The notes under the pieces: generated by a model
Databases searched by the model: none
What the model saw: the letters and a program-made list of their open reading frames with translations, nothing else
Told to the model about the DNA's origin: nothing
Translations under genes and position numbers: made by a program
Assembly (NCBI GenBank): GCA_964036045.1
Contig: OZ038382.1
Location: forward strand, 135,460,442 to 135,524,441
Source: Eutreptiella sp. 'Long Island Sound 2002'
Taxonomy: Eukaryota > Euglenozoa > Euglenophyceae > Eutreptiales > Eutreptiaceae
Length of the DNA: 64,000 nucleotides
Reading direction: 5' to 3'
Shown: piece by piece, positions 55,601 through 64,000 of the stretch
Layout of the letters: every line of letters starts with the position of its first letter
How positions within the stretch are numbered: position 1 is the first letter of the stretch

Positions 55601-58600
55601 TAGGAAAATTCGATATTTGAGGTTCCAAGAATGAAAAATTGCACTGGGAGGTTCAGCACCAATCCCTTGGGAGACCCCCCTCCTCCTCGTGCCCGCACAC
55701 CTCATACCCAAATGAGGTGAAAACCACATGAATACGGCCTAAAACATGCTTTACATGGATTGGATGGTCATTATGTGTGGTCACAGTATCAAAAACATAA
55801 TCCTTGTCGGGCACTTGGCTTTTTGAGCCGCCGACGGGTGAAAAGTTGCATAAACAGGTTGTGTACCACCCTTGCCCCCCCCCCCCCCGCCTCCCGCCCC
55901 CACACTTAATCCTCAAATAGGGTAAAGAACAAATAATACGGCCTAAAACATGCTTTACATAGATAGGATGGTCATTTTTGGTTGTCACGGTATCAGAAAA
56001 GTAAGCTTTGTAGGAGAATTGCATTTTGGAAGTGCCAAGGTTGAAAAATTGCATTACCAGGTTGTGTATCAATCTCTTGGGAGCCCCCCCTCCCCCCTCT
56101 CTCCCACATACTTCATACCAAAATCGGGTGAAAAACACATAAATACGGCCTAAACCCTGCTTTGCATAGATTGGATGGTAATTTTGTGTGGTCACAATAT
56201 CCAAAACATAATCTTTGTCGGACACGTGGCTTTTTGAGCTGCCCACGGGTGAAAAATTGCAACCGCAGGTTGTGTACCACCCTTGCCCCCCCCCCCCCCC
56301 CCCGCCTCCCACCCCCACACTCAATCCTCAAATAGGGTAAAAAGCACATAAATACGGCCTAAAACATGCTTTACATAGATTGGATGGTAATTTTGTGTGG
56401 TCACAATATCCAAAACATAATCTTTGTCGGACACTTGGTTTTTTGACGTGCCCACGGGTGAAAAATTGCAACAGCAGGTTGTGTACCCCCCTTGGCCCCC
56501 CCCCCCCCCCCCCGCCTCCCGCCCCCACACTCAATCCTCAAATAGGGTAAAAAACACATAAATACGTCCTAAAACATGCTTTACATAGATTGGATGGTCA
56601 TTGTTGGTTGTCACAATATTAGAAAAATAAGCTTTGTAGGAAAATTCGATATTTGAGGTTCCAAGAATGAAAAATTGCACTGGGAGGTTCAGCACCAATC
56701 CCTTGGGAGACCCCCCTCCTCCTCGTGCCCGCACACCTCATACCCAAATGAGGTGAAAACCACATGAATACGGCCTAAAACATGCTTTACATGGATTGGA
56801 TGGTCATTATGTGTGGTCACAGTATCAAAAACATAATCTTTGTCGGGCACCTAGCTTTTTGAGCCGCCGACGGGTGAAAAGTTGCATAAACAGGTTGTGT
56901 ACCACCCTTGCCCCCCCCCCCCCCGCCTCCCGCCCCCACACTCAATCCTCAAATAGGGTAAAGAACAAATAATACGGCCTAAAACATGCTTTACATAGAT
57001 AGGATGGTCATTTTTGGTTGTCAAAGTATCAGAAAAGTAAGCTTTGTAGGAGAATTGCATTTTGGAAGTGCCAAGGTTGAAAAATTGCATTACCAGGTTG
57101 TGTATCAATCTCTTGGGAGCCCCCCCTCCCCCCTCTCTCCCACATACTTCATACCCAAATCGGGTGAAAAACACATAAATACGGCCTAAACCCTGCTTTG
57201 CATAGATTGGATGGTAATTTTGTGTGGTCACAATATCCAAAACATAATCTTTGTCGGACACGTGGCTTTTTGAGCTGCCCACGGGTGAAAAATTGCAACA
57301 GCAGGTTGTGTACCACCCTTGCCCCCCCCCCCCCCCCCGCGCCTCCCACCCCCACACTCAATCCTCAAATAGGGTAAAAAGCACATAAATACGGCCTAAA
57401 ACATGCTTTACATAGATTGGATGGTAATTTTGTGTGGTCACAATATCCAAAACATAATCTTTGTCGGACACTTGGTTTTTTGACGTGCCCACGGGTGAAA
57501 AATTGCAACAGCAGGTTGTGTACTACCCTTGGCCCCCCCCCCCCCCCCCCCCGCCTCCCGCCCCCACACTCAATCCTCAAATAGGGTTAAAAACACATAA
57601 ATACGTCCTAAAACATGCTTTACATAGATTGGATGGTCATTGTTGGTTGTCACAATATTAGAAAAATAAGCTTTGTAGGAAAATTCGATATTTGAGGTTC
57701 CAAGAATGAAAAATTGCACTGGGAGGTTCAGCACCAATCCCTTGGGAGACCCCCCTCCTCCTCGTGCCCGCACACCTCATACCCAAATGAGGTGAAAACC
57801 ACATGAATACGGCCTAAAACATGCTTTACATGGATTGGATGGTCATTATGTGCGGTCACAGTATCAAAAACATAATCTTTGTCGGGCACTTGGCTTTTTG
57901 AGCCGCCAACGGGTGAAAAATTGCAACAGCGGGTTGTGTACCACCCTTGCCCCCCCCCCCCCGCCTCCCGCCCCCACACTCAATCCTCAAATAGGGTAAA
58001 GAACAAATAAATACGGCCTAAAACATGCTTTACATAGATAGGATGGTCATTTTTGGTTGTCACAGTATCAAAAAAGTAAGCTTTGTAGGAGAATTGCATT
58101 TTGGAAGTGCCAAGGTTGAAAAATGGCATTACCAGGTTGTGTATCAATCTCTTGGGAGCCCCCCCTCCCCCCTCTCTCCCACATACTTCATACCCAAATC
58201 GGGTGAAAAACACATAAATACGGCCTAAACCCTGCTTTGCATAGATTGGATGGTAATTTTGTGTGGTCACAATATCAAAAACATAATCTTTGTCGGACAC
58301 GTGGCTTTTTGAGCTTCCCACGGGTGAAAAATTGCAACAGCAGGTTGTGTACCACCCTTGCCCCCCCCCCCCCCCCGGCCTCCCACCCCCACACTCAATC
58401 CTCAAATAGGGTAAAAAGCACATAAATACGGCCTAAAACATGCTTTACATAGATTGGATGGTAATTTTGTGTGGTCACAATATCCAAAACATAATCTTTG
58501 TCGGACACTTGGTTTTTTGACGTGCCCACGGGTGAAAAATTGCAACAGCAGGTTGTGTACCACCCTTGGCGCCCCCCCCCCCCCCCCGCCTCCCGCCCCC

Positions 58601-61345
58601 ACACTCAATCCTCAAATAGGGTTAAAAACACATAAATACGTCCTAAAACATGCTTTACATAGATTGGATGGTCATTGTTGGTTGTCACAATATTAGAAAA
58701 ATAAGCTTTGTAGGAAAATTCGATATTTGAGGTTCGAAGAATGAAAAATTGCACTGGGAGGTTCAGCACCAATCCCTTGGGAGACCCCCCTCCTCCTCGT
58801 GCCCGCACACCTCATACCCAAATGAGGTGAAAACCACATGAATACGGCCTAAAACATGCTTTACATGGATTGGATGGTCATTATGTGCGGTCACAGTATC
58901 AAAAACATAATCTTTGTCGGGCACTTGGCTTTTTGAGCCGCCAACGGGTGAAAAATTGCAACAGCGGGTTGTGTACCACCCTTGCCCCCCCCCCCCCCCC
59001 CCGCCTCCCGCCCCCACACTCAATCCTCAAATAGGGTAAAGAACAAATAAATACGGCCTAAAACATGCTTTACATAGATAGGATGGTCATTTTTGGTTGT
59101 CACAGTATCAAAAAAGTAAGCTTTGTAGGAGAATTGCATTTTGGAAGTGCCAAGGTTGAAAAATGGCATTACCAGGTTGTGTATCAATCTCTTGGGAGCC
59201 CCCCCTCCCCCCTCTCTCCCACATACTTCATACCCAAATCGGGTGAAAAACACATAAATACGGCCTAAACCCTGCTTTGCATAGATTGGATGGTAATTTT
59301 GTGTGGTCACAATATCAAAAACATAATCTTTGTCGGACACGTGGCTTTTTGAGCTTCCCACGGGTGAAAAATTGCAACAGCAGGTTGTGTACCACCCTTG
59401 CCCCCCCCCCCCGGCCTCCCACCCCCACACTCAATCCTCAAATAGGGTAAAAAGCACATAAATACGGCCTAAAACATGCTTTACATAGATTGGATGGTAA
59501 TTTTGTGTGGTCACAATATCCAAAACATAATCTTTGTCGGACACTTGGTTTTTTGACGTGCCCACGGGTGAAAAATTGCAACAGCAGGTTGTGTACCACC
59601 CTTGGCCCCCCCCCCCCCCCCCGCCTCCCGCCCCCACACTCAATCCTCAAATAGGGTTAAAAACACATAAATACGTCCTAAAACATGCTTTACATAGATT
59701 GGATGGTCATTGTTGGTTGTCACAATATTAGAAAAATAAGCTTTGTAGGAAAATTCGATATTTGAGGTTCCAAGAATGAAAAATTGCACTGGGAGGTTCA
59801 GCACCAATCCCTTGGGAGACCCCCCTCCTCCTCGTGCCCGCACACCTCATACCCAAATGAGGTGAAAACCACATGAATACGGCCTAAAACATGCTTTACA
59901 TGGATTGGATGGTCATTATGTGTGATCACAGTATCAAAAACATAATCTTTGTCGGGCACTTGGCTTTTTGAGCCGCCAACGGGTGAAAAGTTGCAACAGC
60001 AGGTTGTGTACCACCCTTGGCCCCCCCCCCCCCCCCCGCCTCCCGCCCCCACACTCAATCCTCAAATAGGGTAAAGAACAAATAAATACGGCCTAAAACA
60101 TGCTTTACATAGATAGGATGGTCATTTTTGGTTGTCACAGTATCAAAAAAGTAAGCTTTGTAGGAGAATTGCATTTTGGAAGTGCCAAGGTTGAAAAATT
60201 GCATTACCAGGTTGTGTATCAATCTCTTGGGAGCCCCCCCTCCCCCCTCTCTCCCACATACTTCATACCCAAATCGGGTGAAAAACACATAAATACGGCC
60301 TAAACCCTGCTTTGCATAGATTGGATGGTAATTTTGTGTGGTCACAATATCCAAAACATAATCTTTGTCGGACACGTGGCTTTTTGAGCTGCCCACGGGT
60401 GAAAAATTGCAACAGCAGGTTGTGTACCACCCTTGCCCCCCCCCCCACCCGCGCCTCCCACCCCCACACTCAATCCTCAAATAGGGTAAAAAGCACATAA
60501 ATACGGCCTAAAACATGCTTTACATAGATTGGATGGTAATTTTGTGTGGTCACAATATCCAAAACATAATCTTTGTCCGACACTTTGTTTTTTGACGTGC
60601 CCACGGGTGAAAAATTGCAACAGCAGGTTGTGTACCACCCTTGGCGCCCCCCCCCCCCCCGCCTCCCGCCCCCACACTCAATCCTCAAATAGGGTTAAAA
60701 ACACATAAATACGTCCTAAAACATGCTTTACATAGATTGGATGGTCATTGTTGGTTGTCACAATATTAGAAAAATAAGCTTTGTAGGAAAATTCGATATT
60801 TGAGGTTCCAAGAATGAAAAATTGCACTGGGAGGTTCAGCACCAATCCCTTGGGAGACCCCCCTCCTCCTCGTGCCCGCACACCTCATACCCAAATGAGG
60901 TGAAAACCACATGAATACGGCCTAAAACATGCTTTACATGGATTGGATGGTCATTATGTGTGGTCACAGTATCAAAAACATAATCTTTGTCGGGCACTTG
61001 GCTTTTTGAGCCGCCAACGGGTGAAAAGTTGCATAAACAAGTTGTGTGCCACCCTTGCCCCCCCCCCCCCCCCGCCTCCCGCCCCCACACTCAATCCTCA
61101 AATAGGGTAAAGAACAAATAAATACGGCCTAAAACATGCTTTACATAGATAGGATGGTCATTTTTGGTTGTCAAAGTATCAGAAAAGTAAGCTTTGTAGG
61201 AGAATTGCATTTTGGAAGTGCCAAGGTTGAAAAATTGCATTACCAGGTTGTGTATCAATCTCTTGGGAGCCCCCCCTCCCCCCTCTCTCCCACATACTTC
61301 ATACCCAAATCGGGTGAAAAACACATAAATACGGCCTAAACCCTG
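43700..61345. repeat. Satellite array with five-monomer higher-order repeat (~1,037 bp)
   Basis: 207-base monomers occur in a fixed order of five types: A (GGTTGTCAC(A/G)GTATCAG, TGGAAGTGCCAAGG, CTCTCTCCCACATAC), B (GGTAATTTTGTG, CGGACACGTGGC), C (ATATCCAAAACATA, TTTTTTGACGTGCCC), D (GGTCATTGTTGGTTGTC, TTCGATATTTGAGG, CCTCCTCCTCGTGCCC) and E (CATGGATTGGATGG, GGTCATTATGTG, TTGAGCCGCC). The A-type start word lies at 44,317, 45,353, 46,388, 47,425, 48,466, 49,508, 50,551, 51,590, 52,626, 53,665, 54,915, 55,950, 56,986, 58,025, 59,065, 60,100 and 61,136. Spacing is 1,035-1,044 except 53,665 to 54,915 (1,250), which has a second C monomer. Copies are nearly identical apart from C-run length. A partial, more diverged C-D-E lies at 43,700-44,310. 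Confidence 0.97.
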
Positions 61346-63095
61346 CTTTGCATAGATTGGATGGTTATTTTGTGTGGTCACAATGTCCAAAACATAATCT
61401 TTGTCGGGCACTTGGCTTTTGGAGCCACCCACGGGTGAAAAATTGCAACCGCAGGTTGTGTACCACCCTTGCCCCCCCCCCCCCCGGCCTCCCGCCCCCA
61501 CACTCAATCCTCAAATAGGGTTAAAAACACATAAATACGGCCTAAAACATGCTTTACATGGATTGGATGGTCATTTTGTGTGGTTACAAATTCACAAAAA
61601 TAAGCTTCGTAGGAAACTATGTTTTTTTAGCTGCCCAGGTGAAAAATTGCATTAGCAGGTTGTGTACCCATCGCTTGGGAGACCCCCCCCACCTCCGCCC
61701 CCACACTGAATCCCCAAAACAAGGTGAAAAAGACATAAATACGGCCTACAACTTGCTTTACATAGATTTGATGGTCATTTTTGGTGGTCACAATATAAAC
61801 CAACTAATCTTCATAGGAAAATTCGATTTTTGAGCTACTCACGGGTGAAAAATTGCAATGGCAAGTTGTGTACCAATCCCTTGGGAGACCCCCCTCCTCC
61901 TCGTGCCCGCACACTTCACACCCAAATCGGGTGAAAACCACATAATTACGGCCTAAAACATGCTTTACATAGATTGGATGGTCATTTTGTGTGGTCACAA
62001 TATCCAAAACATAATCTTTGTCGGGCACTTGGCTTTTTGAGCTTCCCACGGGTGAAAAATTGCAACCGCAGGTTGTGTACCACCCTTGGTGCCCCCCCCC
62101 CCCCCCGCTCTCCCGCCCCCACACTCAATCCTCAAACAGGGTAAAAAACACATAAATACGGCCCAAAACATGCTTTACATAGATCTGTAGATAGGATGGT
62201 CATTGTTGGTGGTCACAGTATCAGAAAAATAAGCTTCGTAGGAAAATTCGATTTTTGAGCTACCCACGGGTGAAAAATTGCAATGGCACGTTGTGTACCA
62301 ATCCCTTGGGACTCCCCGCCTCCTCGTGCCCTTACACTTCACACCCAAATCGGGTGAAAAACACATAAATACGGCCTATAACATGCTTTACATAGATTGG
62401 ATGGTCATTTTGTGTGGTCACAATATCAAAAGCATAATCTTTGTCGGACACTTGGCTTTTTGAGCTGCCCACGGGTGAAAAATTGCAACCGCAGGTTGTG
62501 TACCACCCTTGCCCCCCCCCCCCCCGCCTCCCGCCCCCACACTCAATCCTCAAACAGGGTAAAGAACAAAAAAATACGTCCTAAAGCATGCTTTACATAG
62601 ATTGGATGGTCATTTTTGGTGGTCACAATATTAGGAAAAGCTTCGTAGGAAACTTTGATTTTTGAGCTGCCAAGGCTGAAAATATGCAAATGGCACATGG
62701 CAAGTTGTGTACCCATCGCTTGGGAGGTCCCCCCCCCCCCGCCTCCCGCCCCCACACTCAATCCCAAAACAAGGTGAAAAACACATAAATACGGCCTACA
62801 ACTTGCTTTACATAGATTGGATGGTCATTTTTGGTGGTCACAATATCAATCAACTAAGCTTCATAGGAAAATTCGATTTTTGAGCTGCTCACGGGTGAAA
62901 AATTGCAACGGCACGTTGTTGACCAATCCCTTGGGAGACCCCCCTCCCCCTCGCGCCCACACACCCCATACCCAAACCGGGTGAAAAACACATAAATGCG
63001 GCCTAAAACATGCTTTACATAGATTGGATGGCATTTTGTGTGGTCACAATATCAAAAACATAATATTTGTCGGACACTTGGCTTTTTGAGGTGCT
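61345..63095. repeat. Diverged single satellite monomers at the right edge of the array
   Basis: About eight monomers (GGATGG words near 61,365, 61,565, 61,768, 61,977, 62,193, 62,400, 62,605 and 62,818, with a last partial at 63,027) follow without the A-B-C-D-E order. They differ from each other and from the core types. The array ends abruptly in the middle of a monomer (GGCTTTTTGAGGTGC) at ~63,095. Confidence 0.92.
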
Positions 63096-63117
63096 ATTGA
63101 GGAAATTGGGACAATCT

Positions 63118-63325
63118 TTGAATCCACGCTTTGTTTTGTGGCCCCTTCAGTTGGGGTTAGGGACTCTCAATCCACGCTTTGTTGTGTGGCCCCTTGAGTT
63201 GGGGTTAGGGACTCACAATCCATGCTTTGTTGCGTGGCCCCTTGAGTCGGGGTTAGGGACTCGCAATCCACGGTTTGTTGCGTGGCCCCTTGAGTTGGAG
63301 TGAGGGACTCGCAATCCACGTTTTG
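63118..63325 (+). repeat. 48-bp tandem repeat, ~4.5 copies
   Basis: AATCCACGCTTTGTTG(T/C)G, TGGCCCCTTGAGTTGGGGTT and AGGGACTC(A/G)C repeat every 48 bases. The unit is a multiple of three and open on both strands. A 235-codon minus-strand frame (63,874-63,167) crosses it and is judged a shadow of the + strand ORF that follows. Confidence 0.9.
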
Positions 63326-63443
63326 TTCCGCGCCGGGCAAACATTCCCCCGTTGTGTTGTATTTTGCAAAAAAGGTGTGCAAAACTGCAAAGTGGGGTGT
63401 GAGGGAGTGGTGTCCCTCAATCAAAGGACCTCTATTGCCCACT

Positions 63444-64000
63444 ATGACTGACTCCCTACTTGCACATGGCCGTGAGGTGCTTGCGGCCATTACGGATGAT
63501 GCCATTCGTGAGGCATGCCGCACCACGTATTTTCCAACTGGTTTGAAGTTGTCCCAATTGGAGGACACACAATTTTTCCAGAAGCATAATCTTGAGTCGG
63601 ACTTTGATGATGGGTCACAAACTGATACAGATGGTTCAGTTGACTCCGATGATAGTAGTGGAGTTGATGACTGTGACAGTGACAATGATGGTGAGTGTGA
63701 CGTGGTTTGGGCCAAGTCAGGGCATGGGGTGTGGGGTTTGTGCCATGTTTTGGAGGACACCCTGTACCTAACCAGTGCTGTCCCATCAAATCTGTCCGTC
63801 CCCAAGGTGAGCGACTCGGATCGGGCTGCCACTTCTGCACACGCCAAGAAGAGCCCCAAGCCGGGGGAGTACATTCAGCTTTTCCGCATGAAGCGGGACC
63901 GCAACAAGGGTTTCTACTCTGAAAAGTGTTTAGTAGAAGTCTCCATCGCATTGTGCTTTGAATGGGCTGGGTGTCTTGTGCCTAGGGATGCGTTACCGTC
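63444..64000 (+). CDS. 5' part of an intact acidic protein gene, cut by the window end
   Basis: ATG at 63,444 (MTDSLLAHGREVLAAITDDA) opens 185 codons without a stop to the end of the window. A helical N-terminus (IREACRTTYFPTGLKLSQL) is followed by a Ser/Asp-rich acidic region (ESDFDDGSQTDTDGSVDSDD, then DDCDSDNDGECD), a hydrophobic stretch (VWGLCHVLEDTLYLTSAVPS) and a basic segment (AKKSPKPGEYIQLFRMKRDR). The frame shows no decay, unlike most coding pieces here. GTGAGC at 63,806 (after CCCAAG) could be an intron donor. No family recognised. Confidence 0.6.
   Translation, partial: MTDSLLAHGREVLAAITDDAIREACRTTYFPTGLKLSQLEDTQFFQKHNLESDFDDGSQTDTDGSVDSDDSSGVDDCDSDNDGECDVVWAKSGHGVWGLCHVLEDTLYLTSAVPSNLSVPKVSDSDRAATSAHAKKSPKPGEYIQLFRMKRDRNKGFYSEKCLVEVSIALCFEWAGCLVPRDALP

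Noticed and set aside
43858-61507. Dozens of 60-276-codon frames on both strands in the satellite array
   Set aside because: They repeat with the 207-base monomer, switch frame with C-run length and are open in several frames at once; they are products of composition and the 3n unit length.
63167-63874. 235-codon minus-strand ORF
   Set aside because: Its C-terminal part is the 48-bp tandem repeat and the rest mirrors a better + strand frame with an acidic Ser/Asp region.
1-64000. tRNA, rRNA or riboswitch genes
   Set aside because: No cloverleaf with a recognisable TTCGANTC arm, no rRNA core sequence and no riboswitch motif was noticed by eye; a covariance search would be needed to exclude them.

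Overview
This is eukaryotic nuclear DNA. Coding pieces are broken by GT-AG introns, interstitial TTAGGG repeats are present, satellite and nested tandem repeats fill more than a third of the window, and at least one retroelement encodes a tyrosine recombinase (YR) and a reverse transcriptase (RT). There is no operon structure, Shine-Dalgarno pattern, rRNA or recognisable tRNA. Moderate-to-high GC coding pieces, long C/G homopolymers and many frame breaks beside G or C runs suggest a repeat-rich unicellular alga or protist. I cannot name the genus, and some frame breaks may be homopolymer sequencing errors rather than biology.

Layout. 0-5.7 kb: pieces of protein-coding genes on the + strand (decayed at 1-840; plausible spliced exons at 1.5-5.7 kb). 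5.8-8.65 kb: about 14 diverged monomers of a ~200-bp satellite. 8.7-12.1 kb: a dispersed repeat, a hairpin and decayed coding remnants. 12.15-14.35 kb: a ~1-kb tandem duplication bounded by TTAGGG repeats (subtelomere-like). 14.5-18.2 kb: a minus-strand two-exon gene piece, a + strand gene with a homologous inverted copy at 36.5-38.3 kb, and dispersed repeats.

18.4-32.8 kb is the mobile-element core. A Gag-like remnant and a YR lie upstream of an RT/RNase H. The module is bracketed by a ~90-bp direct repeat (19.61 and 31.67 kb), a 47-bp repeat split around the right copy, and outer inverted repeats carrying GGGCGAAATTTC. Between YR and RT sits a 6.7-kb cassette flanked by a 36-bp inverted repeat (21,364-21,399 and 28,030-28,065). 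It holds two multi-exon genes whose introns carry related GTTCCGGCGACGTTCC hairpins, resembling introner-type elements.

33.5-36.5 kb: a TIR-bounded block made of a three-level nested repeat (16 bp in 99 bp in 511 bp). 36.5-39.2 kb: the inverted copy of the 15.8-17.6 kb region, then more diverged satellite. 39.3-43.7 kb: a minus-strand ORF, a decayed gene of a family I cannot name, and a small tandem repeat. 43.7-63.1 kb: a large array of the 207-bp satellite organised into a five-monomer higher-order repeat (HOR) of ~1,037 bp, about 17 copies, with diverged single monomers on the right, as in centromeric alpha-satellite arrays. The last 560 bases start an intact acidic ORF that leaves the window.

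The genes do not form a pathway. The region reads as a repeat-dominated chromosome segment, possibly pericentromeric or subtelomeric, with mobile elements nested in one another.
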